From assembly GCF_003626695.1 (NCBI RefSeq), contig NZ_RBAH01000009.1, positions 62,001 to 126,000 of the forward strand: 64,000 nucleotides of DNA, read 5' to 3'. Made by a program: the position numbers and the translations under genes. How positions within the stretch are numbered: position 1 is the first letter of the stretch; every line of letters starts with the position of its first letter. The stretch comes from Paenibacillus ginsengarvi. GTDB taxonomy: Bacteria; Bacillota; Bacilli; Paenibacillales; NBRC-103111. The notes below the pieces were generated by a model. It was not told where the DNA came from and did not search any database. It saw only the letters and a program-made list of their open reading frames with translations. Positions 34,215 to 43,221 of the stretch are shown one piece after another.

Positions 34215-34231
34215 CGTTAGATTGGCCAAAA

Positions 34232-34271
34232 AACGGGAGCAGGCGCGGTAAGCCTGGCCCGTTCTTTTTTT
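34232..34271 (+). terminator. Intrinsic terminator after the nitroreductase
   Basis: AACGGG (34232-34237) with CCCGTT (34258-34263) and inner CAGGC/GCCTG, followed by CTTTTTTTG. Confidence 0.88.
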
Positions 34272-34340
34272 GTTCATTCAAAAAAATATTTTGCAAATCT
34301 GTACTAAAACAGGCAATATAGATAAGAGGAGGTGGCAGTT

Positions 34341-34772
34341 TTGGAGGCGATAAGGAAAGAAAGTCCGAGTTCGAAATGGTTCGGTTACGCCCTGCAGTCG
34401 CTCGCTGTTCTGGCGATCCACGACGGTGTATGCCCAAGCTGCGAGATCGCTCACAAGATGGAGTCTCAGGCTACGATGCTGAGGCGAATCATGGCCCAGC
34501 TTGCCAAGTATAACCTCGTTGTCGCCAAGGAAGGCCGCGATGGAGGCTACATGCTCGCGAGAGCCGCCGACCGGATTACGTTTGCGGACGTTTACGAAGC
34601 GCTCCAACTGTCCGAACCTCTATCGCAGGCGCTGCTCGACTCAACGTCGGACGGCATTTTCGGCAAGGAGATGCAATGTTATTTTACGAAATTTGCCGGC
34701 GAATGGCAGAAGCGGGTCGTCTTTGAGCTTCAGCAGCGAACGATTGCGGATATGATCGAAGGATATAAATAA
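34341..34772 (+). CDS. Rrf2 family transcriptional regulator
   Basis: The 143-aa protein has the Rrf2 winged-helix layout: QSLAVLAIHDG, CEIAHKMESQATMLRRIMAQLAKYNLV (recognition helix) and KEGRDGGYMLARAADRITFADVYEAL (wing and dimer helix). Start TTG 34341 is 8 bases after AGGAGG; GTG 34332 overlaps that site. The IscR three-cysteine cluster is absent; cysteines occur instead as CPSC in the HTH and one near the C-terminus, so sensing may be by thiols or another route. Possible targets are the flanking nitroreductase and esterase genes. Confidence 0.85.
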   Translation: MEAIRKESPSSKWFGYALQSLAVLAIHDGVCPSCEIAHKMESQATMLRRIMAQLAKYNLVVAKEGRDGGYMLARAADRITFADVYEALQLSEPLSQALLDSTSDGIFGKEMQCYFTKFAGEWQKRVVFELQQRTIADMIEGYK

Positions 34773-34800
34773 TAATCCGAACCAGGGTCAGAGAGGCTGC

Positions 34801-35562
34801 GTGCAACAAATGGCATTTATCCAATGTAATTTTAGTTCCAAAACGCTTTCGATCGGCGTCTCGATGAACGTCATTCTTCCCGAGACGAAGCCGGGACAGT
34901 CCCCGGACCGGAAAATACCAACCTTGTATTTGCTGCACGGGCTTTCCGACGATCATACGGCCTGGATGCGATATACGGCCATCGAAAGATACGCCCGAAC
35001 CAAAAATTTAGCGATCGTCATGCCTGCCGTCAATCGCAGCTTTTATACGGATATGGCGGGCGGTTACCCGTACTGGACGTTTGTCAGCGAAGAGTTGCTC
35101 GAGGTGACCCGGGCGTTTTTCCCGCTCTCCGACAAACGGGAGGATACATTTGCGGCGGGCCTTTCGATGGGCGGCTATGGCGCGTTTAAGCTGGGGCTTA
35201 GAAGGCCGGATCTATTCGCTGCGGTAGCCAGCTTGTCGGGGGCGCTCGATCTGAAGAAGTCGAAGCCGAATTGGATCAGAGACTTCGGCTATATTTTTGG
35301 TGCCGATAACGATGTCCCTGCGGATGATGATCTATTCGCGCTGACTGCGAAAACGGCTGCGTCAAGCGGACCAAAGCCGCTGCTTTATCAGGCGTGCGGA
35401 ACCGAGGACTTTTTGTATGAAGCGAATCTGGGCTTCCGGGATCATGCCCGCTCGCTCGGTTTCGATCTGACGTATGAGGACGGTCCCGGCAATCATACGT
35501 GGGAATTATGGGATGCTTACATAAGCAAAGTGCTGAACTGGCTGCCGATTCGTGAGCAATAA
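34801..35562 (+). CDS. Esterase of the tributyrin esterase/EstA family
   Basis: A 253-aa alpha/beta hydrolase starting at GTG 34801 (GAGAGG just upstream; ATG 34810 is an alternative). The nucleophile serine lies in AAGLSMGGYGAFKLG, the acid in CGTEDFLYEAN and the histidine in GPGNHTWELWD. LYLLHGLSDDHTAW forms the oxyanion region. This pattern matches short-chain esterases related to S-formylglutathione hydrolase. No signal peptide is visible. It is closed by an intrinsic terminator. Confidence 0.87.
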   Translation: MQQMAFIQCNFSSKTLSIGVSMNVILPETKPGQSPDRKIPTLYLLHGLSDDHTAWMRYTAIERYARTKNLAIVMPAVNRSFYTDMAGGYPYWTFVSEELLEVTRAFFPLSDKREDTFAAGLSMGGYGAFKLGLRRPDLFAAVASLSGALDLKKSKPNWIRDFGYIFGADNDVPADDDLFALTAKTAASSGPKPLLYQACGTEDFLYEANLGFRDHARSLGFDLTYEDGPGNHTWELWDAYISKVLNWLPIREQ

Positions 35563-35579
35563 GGCCGCAAACAAGAACA

Positions 35580-35609
35580 AGAGTGCCCTGAACTTGGGGC
35601 ACTCTTTTT
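35580..35609 (+). terminator. Intrinsic terminator after the esterase
   Basis: AGAGTGCCC (35580-35588) and GGGCACTCT (35597-35605), followed by TTTTT. Confidence 0.9.
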
Positions 35610-35623
35610 GCGCTAAAAACGTG

Positions 35624-35776
35624 CTACATGGTGAACCGGGTTTTGTCCTTGCGTCCGGCTTCGTTCGTTTCTTGGTTTGCCGACAAGTCTATGGAAAATT
35701 CCTCACGATACTGCTCGATTTGCGAAGGGTGCCCCGCCGGTCCGGTTTTTTTCGGTCGGTTGTTTCGTCCAGCCAT
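35624..35776 (-). CDS. Small basic protein, 50 aa (possibly sporulation-related)
   Basis: ATG 35776 on the minus strand is preceded by GGGAGGTGA with 6-8 base spacing. The product MAGRNNRPKKTGPAGHPSQ continues into an acidic middle (IEQYREEFSIDLSA) and a basic end. Its size and composition recall the small spore-associated proteins of Bacillales, but I cannot assign a family. It converges on the esterase terminator. Confidence 0.6.
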   Translation of the reverse strand: MAGRNNRPKKTGPAGHPSQIEQYREEFSIDLSANQETNEAGRKDKTRFTM

Positions 35777-35935
35777 CGGTATCACCTCCCGGCCTGTTTG
35801 TCGGCTGCTCGCCGCTTCCCTAGCTTGCTCGCCCGCCTTCGGACGCATTCCCCGGCAAGATGAAATTCTATTGGAAGCGGCAATGCGATATAATGAAACA
35901 TGTCTGCATGCACAGGAAAGAAAGGATGGCGGAAC

Positions 35936-36979
35936 ATGACACCAATAAGCCGTGTATATATGCTGGACTTTTTAATGAAATTGCTAAATACGCCAAGCCC
36001 GTCCGGATACTGTGAACGTATCGTCTCGATTGTACGGGACGAAGCGGCCTCGCTCGGCTTCAAAGCCGAAAGGACGCCGAAAGGCTGCCTCCTGATTACG
36101 GTGCCCGGCCGCGATCCGGAGCCGCTCGGTATATCGGCGCATGTCGATACGCTCGGAGCGATGGTGCGGGCGATCAAACCCGGCGGCACGATCCGGTTTA
36201 CGCCGGTCGGCGGGTATATGATGCAGTCGGTCGAGAACGAATATTGCCGTATTTTTACCCGTGACGGCAGAGAGTATGAGGGTACCGTGCTGCCGGTCAA
36301 GCCCTCAGTTCATGTATATGGCGATGCTCGCGAGATGAAGCGGGAAGAAGCGAATATGGAAATCCGGATCGACGAAAAGGTATCCGGCAAGGACGATGTG
36401 CTTGCGCTCGGCATCAACGTAGGCGATTTTATAGCCTGGGAGCCGCGCGCCCGCAGCTTCGAGAACGGTTATGTCAAGTCGCGCCATCTGGATGACAAAG
36501 CTTCCGTCGCCGCCGTGTTCGGTTTGCTTCGCTGGCTGCGCGAATCCGAAACCGTACCGGCGCGGACGCTTAAAATTTTCATTACCGTGTACGAGGAAGT
36601 TGGTCACGGAGCATCGTATTTGCCGCCCGATATTCATGAGCTGATCGCAGTTGATATGGGGGCGATGGGAGACGATCTGAGCTGCACCGAGCTGGATGTG
36701 TCCATCTGTGCCAAAGACTCGTCCGGTCCATACGATTACGAAATGACATCCAGACTAATCGAACTGGCCAAACGCGAGGGGATCAAGTACGCGATCGACA
36801 TTTACCCGCAGTACGGGTCGGATGCGTCTGCGGCGCTTCGCGGCGGCAGCAATATCCGGGCTGCGCTCATCGGTCCCGGCGTGCATGCATCCCACGGTAT
36901 GGAGCGGACGCACATTCAGGCGATTGCAGGCACGGCTACGCTGCTCGCCGCCTACGTCACACAAAGTCAGAGCTATTAG
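35936..36979 (+). CDS. M42 family metallopeptidase (glutamyl aminopeptidase/YsdC-like)
   Basis: The 347-aa protein has the M42 metal motifs in order: ISAHVDTLGAMVRAI (His and Asp), YVKSRHLDDKASVAAV (bridging Asp), VYEEVGHGASYLP (catalytic Glu pair), IAVDMGAMGDD, and GVHASHGMERTH (His). These are cobalt- or zinc-dependent cytoplasmic aminopeptidases forming large shells. Start ATG 35936 was chosen over 35900 because AAAGGA lies upstream and the conserved body begins soon after. TATAAT at 35889-35894 is a possible -10. Confidence 0.9.
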   Translation: MTPISRVYMLDFLMKLLNTPSPSGYCERIVSIVRDEAASLGFKAERTPKGCLLITVPGRDPEPLGISAHVDTLGAMVRAIKPGGTIRFTPVGGYMMQSVENEYCRIFTRDGREYEGTVLPVKPSVHVYGDAREMKREEANMEIRIDEKVSGKDDVLALGINVGDFIAWEPRARSFENGYVKSRHLDDKASVAAVFGLLRWLRESETVPARTLKIFITVYEEVGHGASYLPPDIHELIAVDMGAMGDDLSCTELDVSICAKDSSGPYDYEMTSRLIELAKREGIKYAIDIYPQYGSDASAALRGGSNIRAALIGPGVHASHGMERTHIQAIAGTATLLAAYVTQSQSY

Positions 36980-37000
36980 AAAGCTTTAACGACGGGCTTA

Positions 37001-38161
37001 TTAGTTCGGGCGAAACGCCATCTTAATGCGGCGCAGCAGTTCCGAGTCTACAACGACGTCATAAGCGGTTGCGGCAAGCGCCTTAGCGCCGAGCAGCATG
37101 CCGTCCAAGGCGCGCTCCTTCATGGAGAGGTCGCGGAATTCGGGCGTATGCAGATTAAACGTCTCGTCGATGACTTGCACAAACGGATGAATCGAAGGAC
37201 AACGGCGGGAAACATTGCCAAGATCAAGAGAACCATGATCTTGGCCTTCTTTAATTTCGCCCGGTTGGATGCCCAACTCGAGCAGATTGCTTGTGAACGT
37301 TTCCGATAAAGGCTCGTTAGTTCTGAGTTCGTCATAGGAATACTCATAGTTGCTCGTTTGCAGCGTGCAGCCTGTTTGCAGCGCAGCGCCTTCGGCACAG
37401 AGCAGCACCTTGCGCACCGTCTCGTCTGTGCAAGGGCGGTTGCCCGAACGGATGTAGAAGCGCGCAGCCGCATATTCCGGAATAATGTTAGGCGCTATAC
37501 CGCCGTCGATAATGACTCCGTGAATGCGGACATGGCTTGGAAGCTGCTGCCTAAGCGCATTGATGGAGTTAAACAGCTGGACGACAGCATCAAGCGCATT
37601 CACGCCATCCTGCGGATTCGCCGCGGCATGAGCCGCTTTGCCGTGAAATTCGAATTGCAGCGCGTCCATCGCCAGCGAGGAGCCGGACTTTTCGAAGCGA
37701 TAGAACGGATGGGCCATCAGCGCGATATCGACATCGTCGAACAGCCCGGCTTCCGCCATCGGCACCTTCGCTCCCGTTGTCTCCTCGGCGGGAGTTCCGA
37801 ATACCCGGATCACGCCTCCGATCGTATCGATGACCGCTTTCAGCCCGATCGCGGCGCCTAGCCCCATCGTGCAGATCAGATGATGTCCGCAGGCGTGACC
37901 GAGGCCGGGAAGCGCATCGTATTCGCACAGAAAAGCAACCGTTGGCCCCGGCTTGACCGATTCGTAAGTGGCTACAAAAGCCGTCTTCAATCCGAGTGTG
38001 TTCGATTCAACGCGAAAGCCTTGACGCTCCAGCTCGGACTTTAGTCTGGCGGAGGCCAGCATCTCCTCGTGGCCGAGCTCGGGATGATTCCCGATATACA
38101 GCGCGATTTCCTTGAGCGTATCCTGCTGCCGATCGATCGCTTGGAGCAGCTGTGACTTCAT
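37001..38161 (-). CDS. M20 family amidohydrolase (N-acyl-amino acid hydrolase type)
   Basis: A 386-aa protein beginning ATG 38161 with GGAGG upstream; the longer frame to 38263 has no ribosome binding site. Motifs of the M20D group are seen: FLCEYDALPGLGHACGHH (metal ligands), PAEETTGAK, HGKAAHAA, and a C-terminal PFVQVIDETFNLHTPEF. Such enzymes deacylate N-acyl amino acids or cleave aminobenzoyl-glutamate-like amides. It converges on the M42 gene with only 21 bases between them and no visible terminator. Confidence 0.88.
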   Translation of the reverse strand: MKSQLLQAIDRQQDTLKEIALYIGNHPELGHEEMLASARLKSELERQGFRVESNTLGLKTAFVATYESVKPGPTVAFLCEYDALPGLGHACGHHLICTMGLGAAIGLKAVIDTIGGVIRVFGTPAEETTGAKVPMAEAGLFDDVDIALMAHPFYRFEKSGSSLAMDALQFEFHGKAAHAAANPQDGVNALDAVVQLFNSINALRQQLPSHVRIHGVIIDGGIAPNIIPEYAAARFYIRSGNRPCTDETVRKVLLCAEGAALQTGCTLQTSNYEYSYDELRTNEPLSETFTSNLLELGIQPGEIKEGQDHGSLDLGNVSRRCPSIHPFVQVIDETFNLHTPEFRDLSMKERALDGMLLGAKALAATAYDVVVDSELLRRIKMAFRPN

Positions 38162-38319
38162 GATAGATTCCTCCGTTTTGAGCGGTATATACGAATATTG
38201 TACCGAATCGGCTCCGCAAATGCGAACGCGGCCATTCTTTTTGTCGCCGTTTGATGGGCCCAATTCGGCTGAAACTGAATATGGTGATCTTATAGCGAGA
38301 ACGAGCGGAGGTTGATGGC

Positions 38320-38940
38320 ATGAAACGGGAACTTTATTATTTGGCCGTAGGCGATTCGTTGACAGCAGGCAAAGGCGTTGTTTATGAAAACAGCTTCGTT
38401 TCGCAATATGTCCGGCTAACGGAATCCGGCCTCGGAAGGAAGGTTTTAGCTGAAAATGCGGGTGTCAGCGGAGAAACGACGGGACAAATCTTGCAGCGGC
38501 TGACAGCCGATACGAGCCTTCGGAAGGCGGTCGCGGCCTCCGACATGCTGACGCTGACGGCGGGCGGCAACGATCTGATTCTCGCGGCCAAGCGGTTTGC
38601 AGCCGATAGCGACACCCGGCATCTGATGTCCGCGCTGAAGCTGTTCGGGCGCAATATGTCCCGTATTATGGAGGAGATCGAGCAGCTCAAAAAAGAGAGC
38701 GGTTCGTACGCCGTCAAAGTAATCGGGCTGTACAATCCGCTCCCGGAATTCGAAGAAGCTATCTTTTGGGTAGACAGGTTCAATCAGCGTTTGCGTTCGT
38801 TTCATTCGGGCAGCATATCCGTCGTCGACGTCTACGATTTGTTTCTGGGCCGGGAAGACGATCTGCTGAGCGAGGATCGCATCCATCCGAATACCGAAGG
38901 CTACCGGCTGATCGCCGAACGGGTGTATCGCGGCGGGTGA
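38320..38940 (+). CDS. SGNH/GDSL hydrolase (YpmR-like)
   Basis: The 206-aa protein has the four SGNH blocks: AVGDSLTAGKG (Ser), SGETTGQIL (Gly), TAGGNDL (Asn) and SEDRIHPNTEGY (Asp/His). No signal peptide is present at the ATG used, which follows GGAGG. It is likely a lipase or acyl esterase of unknown substrate, similar in size to the YpmR group. Its stop is 10 bases from the end of the convergent etfA. Confidence 0.85.
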   Translation: MKRELYYLAVGDSLTAGKGVVYENSFVSQYVRLTESGLGRKVLAENAGVSGETTGQILQRLTADTSLRKAVAASDMLTLTAGGNDLILAAKRFAADSDTRHLMSALKLFGRNMSRIMEEIEQLKKESGSYAVKVIGLYNPLPEFEEAIFWVDRFNQRLRSFHSGSISVVDVYDLFLGREDDLLSEDRIHPNTEGYRLIAERVYRGG

Positions 38941-38950
38941 GACCTCTTCC

Positions 38951-39955
38951 TCAAGGAGCCGCCGATTTCAGCCGCTTGAACTCCTCGGCGAGCAGCGGAA
39001 CGATCTCGAACAGATCGCCGACGATGCCGTAATCCGCTACCTTGAATATGGGCGCTTCCGGATCTTTATTGATCGCGACAATGATGCGCGAGCCGCTCAT
39101 TCCGGCCAAATGCTGGATCGCACCGCTGATGCCGCAAGCGATATACAGCTCGGGCGTCACGACTTTGCCGGTCTGGCCGATCTGCATCGAATAATCGCAG
39201 TAGCCGGCATCGCACGCCCCCCGAGAGGCGCCGACCGCCCCGCCCAGCGCCTCGGCAAGCTGCTCAAGCGGCTTGAAGCCGTCGCTGCCGGCAACGCCCC
39301 GGCCGCCGGATACGACGATTTTCGCTTCGGACAGATCGGTTTTGCCCGACGTGCGCTTCGCAATTTGTTTCACGATCGTGCGCAGCGGAACATCCGGCGC
39401 TGTAACCGTTTCGACGGTAACGTCTGTGGCGGGAGCGTCTGCGGCGTTTTCGTATGGAGCAGCCGGCTTGAAGTTGTTCGGCCGGATCGTGACTACCCAC
39501 GGCAGCTTCGAGAAGCTGCGTTTTTCGAACGCTTTGCCGGCGTAGATCGGCCGCGTGAAGCTGACGGAATCACCGCTGCGCTCAATTTGAATGACGTCCG
39601 ACAGTTGTCCCGCTCCAAGCTGCGCGGCGAGTCTCGGCGCCATATCTTTGCCGGACGCGGTGTGGCCGAGCACGACGGCGGTTGGACGGATTTGCCGCAC
39701 AGCCTCGGCGGCGGCACGCAGATGGCGCTCCGTATGGGCGGATAGCTCAGGTACCGGATCTGCCGCGAAGGCGATTCGGTCGGCTCCGGCTGCCGTCAGC
39801 ATGGCGATATGCGAGGCTGCCTCGCTTCCCGCCACCAGGGCCACGACCGTACCGCCATCGCCGGCGATCAAGCGAGCGGCGGCGACCGCCTCGAGCGACA
39901 CCTGACGCAAGGCTCCGTCTCTTTGCTCGGTGATGACGAGCACTAGATGATTCAT
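38951..39955 (-). CDS. etfA: Electron transfer flavoprotein alpha subunit
   Basis: A 334-aa protein with the ETF-alpha FAD-binding C-terminal domain: VVSGGRGVAGSDGFKPLEQLAEALGG, ASRGACDAGY, IGQTGKVV, YIACGISGAIQHLAGM and AINKDPEAPIF. It accepts electrons from acyl-CoA dehydrogenases together with EtfB. AAAGGAGG precedes the ATG. It follows etfB by about 50 bases in one transcript and diverges from the fadF operon. Confidence 0.95.
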   Translation of the reverse strand: MNHLVLVITEQRDGALRQVSLEAVAAARLIAGDGGTVVALVAGSEAASHIAMLTAAGADRIAFAADPVPELSAHTERHLRAAAEAVRQIRPTAVVLGHTASGKDMAPRLAAQLGAGQLSDVIQIERSGDSVSFTRPIYAGKAFEKRSFSKLPWVVTIRPNNFKPAAPYENAADAPATDVTVETVTAPDVPLRTIVKQIAKRTSGKTDLSEAKIVVSGGRGVAGSDGFKPLEQLAEALGGAVGASRGACDAGYCDYSMQIGQTGKVVTPELYIACGISGAIQHLAGMSGSRIIVAINKDPEAPIFKVADYGIVGDLFEIVPLLAEEFKRLKSAAP

Positions 39956-40005
39956 GGTTTTCCTCCTTTATCCGCTTTGTTGGTTAGTAACCCCGACCCG
40001 ATGGC

Positions 40006-40782
40006 TTATACATTCAGCTTGGCTTCTTCCGCAAGCGTGCGAGCCAGTGCGTTCGCCTGTTCGGCGGGGGAGCCGCCGATGAGCCGCCCGGTTTGCCTCG
40101 AGGGAGGAGGAAGCAGCTCGCTTGCCGCCGTGCAGGGCGACAGCTCATCTTCCGTCAGCCCCAGGTCGGCCGCGCTGAACCGGTTAAGCGGCTTTTTTTT
40201 CGCCTTCATAATGCCGGGCAGCGTCGGATAACGCGGCTCGTTTAATCCTTGCTGGGCGGTGAAGCAGGCGGGCAGTGTCGTTTCAACGGTCACCTCGTCC
40301 CCCTCGGCATCGCGGCTTGCGACTGCAGTTCCCGTATCGCCGTTCACCTCCAGCCGAGTCACGGCCCCTACGTGCGGGATGTTTAGCAGCTCGGCTACGC
40401 GGATCGCCACCTGACCGGAACCGCGGTCGACGGAAAAGTGGCCTGCGAGCACGACGTCGTACGATTTGCCGGACAAGTATGCAGCCAGCAGCGCCGAGAT
40501 GCCCGCCTCATCCGTTTCCGGTCCCGGCGCTTCGATCAGCGCCGCTTCGTCGGCCCCCATCGCCAGCGCCGTGCGCAGCGCTTCAGTAGAGCGGTCGCCG
40601 CCGACGGTCACGACAGTGACCTGCCCCCCGTGTTTGTCCCGCAGCCGAAGCGCTTCCTCGACCGCATACTCGTCGTAAGGATTGATGACGAATTTGACGC
40701 CGTCCTCCTCGATCGCTCCGTTTCGGATGCGAATTTTCTCCTCCGTATCAAAGGTCATCTTCATAAGCACGATCATTTGCAT
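40006..40782 (-). CDS. etfB: Electron transfer flavoprotein beta subunit
   Basis: The 258-aa protein contains NPYDEYAVEEALRLRDKHGG near the N-terminus, AMGADEAALIE, and the ETF-beta signature VETTLPACFTAQQGLNEPRYPTLPGIMKAKKKPL. It binds AMP and pairs with EtfA. ATG 40782 lies 8 bases from GGGAGA; ATG 40788 is too close to that site. The gene heads the minus-strand etfBA unit next to the fad operon, so the dehydrogenase FadE and the quinone-side protein FadF are its likely partners. Confidence 0.95.
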   Translation of the reverse strand: MQMIVLMKMTFDTEEKIRIRNGAIEEDGVKFVINPYDEYAVEEALRLRDKHGGQVTVVTVGGDRSTEALRTALAMGADEAALIEAPGPETDEAGISALLAAYLSGKSYDVVLAGHFSVDRGSGQVAIRVAELLNIPHVGAVTRLEVNGDTGTAVASRDAEGDEVTVETTLPACFTAQQGLNEPRYPTLPGIMKAKKKPLNRFSAADLGLTEDELSPCTAASELLPPPSRQTGRLIGGSPAEQANALARTLAEEAKLNV

Positions 40783-41016
40783 CGCCATTCTCCCTTCTGT
40801 TCCAATCGGCGGACTAGCCGGCTTTGCCGGCCTCTGCGCGTACGTTGACGGGCTTTTTTGTCATGGGACCAGCCTTGTCGTTAATACAATTAGGTAACGC
40901 GCGGTACAAAGACGTCTTTCCGTCTTTTCCGCCGCTTCACTTATCGTCACATGTATATGATGCGGTCGTCCGGATTAATCCGGTTGCAGGGCCGGATACG
41001 AAAGGGGCGAGCAGCT

Positions 41017-43221
41017 TTGATCTGGAAAATCGTCAACTTCGTTCTGTTTCTTTGTGCGGCGGGCGGCGGCATTTACGCCTTTTGGCAGGCGGTCAGCCGG
41101 AGAGCGGCTTACGTGAGGCTCGGCAGGCAGGCCGAGCGCGTGCGGTTCGACCGCGAACGATTCACACAGTGGCTCGGTCATGTGTTCGGACATAAGCGGC
41201 TGCTTCAGGACAAGAGAAGCGGCATCATGCACGCGGCGATATTTTACGGATTCATTGTCGTGCAGTTCGGCGCGCTCGATATCGTGCTGAAAGGCTTGTT
41301 CGGGGTTCATCTGCCGCTTCCCGCCTACGAATGGTTCCTGTTCTCGCAGGAGGTCACGGTCTTTGTCATTCTCGCGGCGGTACTGTATGCGGGGTACAGA
41401 CGGTACGGGGAGAAGCTGCCCAGGCTGAAGCGCGACCGGAAGATGAGCCTTGTGCTGTATTTTATCGGGACGCTGATGATTTCGGTGCTGCTTACTTCCG
41501 CATTCGATCGCGTATGGCACGGAGAAATGTTCTCGTACAAAGCGCCGATCGCCTCGTCGATCGCAGCGCTGCTGGACGGCTTCGTGAGCGCTTTTGCCGG
41601 CGGGGTGCTGTATTACGCCGCCTGGTGGGCGCATCTGCTCATTTTGCTCGCGTTTCTCGTTTATGTGCCGCAGTCGAAGCATTTTCATCTGCTGACCGCA
41701 CCCGTCAATCTGGCGTTATCCCGCGCCTCGCCCCCCGGTAAGCTGAGCCTAATCGACCTGGACGACGAGCAAGTGGAATCGTTCGGTGTCGGGGACATCG
41801 AACAGTTTACGCGCAAGCAACTGCTCGATTTATACGCTTGCGTCGAATGCGGGCGCTGCACGAATGTGTGCCCGGCTGCCGGGACCGGCAAGCTGCTCTC
41901 GCCGATGCATCTGATCGTGAAGCTGCGCGACCATCTGACCGAGAAAGGGGCGGTCGTCACCTCGAAATCGCCGTGGGTGCCTTCCTTCGTTTTCCCTGGC
42001 GGCGGCGATGGCGCTTCCGTGTTTCGTCCGGGCGGGGAGGGGGATCGGATCGGCTGGTTGGGAAAAGGGGTTACCGATATTGCGCCGACGATGCGCCGGC
42101 AGCAGGAAGGGTGGCTTCATCCGCACCCCGGAGCACGGGCGGAGGAAGGCGAAGTTGCTCCGTCAATCCGGGAAACCGCACTGATTGGCGATGTTATGAC
42201 AGCGGAGGAGCTGTGGGCTTGCACGACATGCCGGAACTGCGAAGAGCAATGTCCGGTCGGCAACGAGCATGTCGACAAAATCATCGATATGCGCCGTTAT
42301 TTGGTGCTAACGGAAGGCAGTGTGCCGACGGACGGAGCGCGTACGATGCAAAATATCGAGCGCCAGGGCAATCCGTGGGGCATCAGCCGCAGCGACCGTT
42401 CGAAATGGCTGGACGATCTGGATGGGGTGCAGGTGCCGACCGTCCGGGAGGAGCCGGAGTTCGACTATTTGCTGTTTGTCGGCTCGATGGGGTCGTACGA
42501 CAATCGGACGCGCAAAGTGACAGCGGCGCTCGTGAAGCTGCTTGCTGCGGCGGGAGTGCGGTTCGCCATTCTTGGCAACGAAGAGAAAAACTCGGGCGAC
42601 ACGCCTCGCCGGATGGGCAACGAACTGCTGTTCCGCGAATGCTGCGAGGCGAACATCGAGCTGTTCCGCAAATATAAAGTGCGTCGCATCGTCACCGCCT
42701 GCCCGCACACCTACAACACGCTCAAGCACGAGTATCCCGAGTTCGGTCTTCAGGCGGAAGTCGTACATCATACCGAGCTGCTTGCGGAGCTGCTGAGGGC
42801 GCAGAGGCTTAATCCTGCTTATGCGGTGCGAGAGAGGGCGACTTATCACGATTCGTGTTATTTGGGCAGGTACAACGGCTTGTACGATGCGCCGCGGATG
42901 ATTTTGCAGGCGATTCCCGGTCTCGAGCTGGCGGAGATGGAGCGTACGCGCAGCAATGCGATGTGCTGTGGTGCGGGCGGCGGTCTGATGTGGCAGGAGG
43001 AGAAGGCGGGAAAGCGGATTAATATTGCGCGCGTCGAGCAGGCGCTGGAGGTAGCCCCTTCGGTGATCGCCAGCGCTTGTCCCTACTGTCTGACCATGAT
43101 GGAGGACGGGACGAAAATGCTCGCAGACGGGCGAGTCGCCGCCCGCGACGTGGCGGAGCTGCTGGCAGCTTCCGTATTCGGGCTGCGCGACATGCCGAAC
43201 GAGGAGGGGACTGCCCGATGA
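41017..43221 (+). CDS. fadF: Membrane iron-sulfur oxidoreductase FadF (YwjF-like)
   Basis: The 734-aa protein starts at TTG 41017, 9 bases after AAAGGGG. It has an N-terminal membrane domain of about five segments (to about residue 220), two 4Fe-4S clusters (CVECGRCTNVCPA and CTTCRNCEEQCPVG), and two CCG-type cysteine domains at the C-terminus (CPHTYNTL, YHDSCYLGRYNG, CCGAGGG). This matches YwjF/FadF, which is thought to take electrons from reduced ETF to the quinone pool in Firmicutes. It leads an operon with fadN, fadA and fadE. Confidence 0.92.
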   Translation: MIWKIVNFVLFLCAAGGGIYAFWQAVSRRAAYVRLGRQAERVRFDRERFTQWLGHVFGHKRLLQDKRSGIMHAAIFYGFIVVQFGALDIVLKGLFGVHLPLPAYEWFLFSQEVTVFVILAAVLYAGYRRYGEKLPRLKRDRKMSLVLYFIGTLMISVLLTSAFDRVWHGEMFSYKAPIASSIAALLDGFVSAFAGGVLYYAAWWAHLLILLAFLVYVPQSKHFHLLTAPVNLALSRASPPGKLSLIDLDDEQVESFGVGDIEQFTRKQLLDLYACVECGRCTNVCPAAGTGKLLSPMHLIVKLRDHLTEKGAVVTSKSPWVPSFVFPGGGDGASVFRPGGEGDRIGWLGKGVTDIAPTMRRQQEGWLHPHPGARAEEGEVAPSIRETALIGDVMTAEELWACTTCRNCEEQCPVGNEHVDKIIDMRRYLVLTEGSVPTDGARTMQNIERQGNPWGISRSDRSKWLDDLDGVQVPTVREEPEFDYLLFVGSMGSYDNRTRKVTAALVKLLAAAGVRFAILGNEEKNSGDTPRRMGNELLFRECCEANIELFRKYKVRRIVTACPHTYNTLKHEYPEFGLQAEVVHHTELLAELLRAQRLNPAYAVRERATYHDSCYLGRYNGLYDAPRMILQAIPGLELAEMERTRSNAMCCGAGGGLMWQEEKAGKRINIARVEQALEVAPSVIASACPYCLTMMEDGTKMLADGRVAARDVAELLAASVFGLRDMPNEEGTAR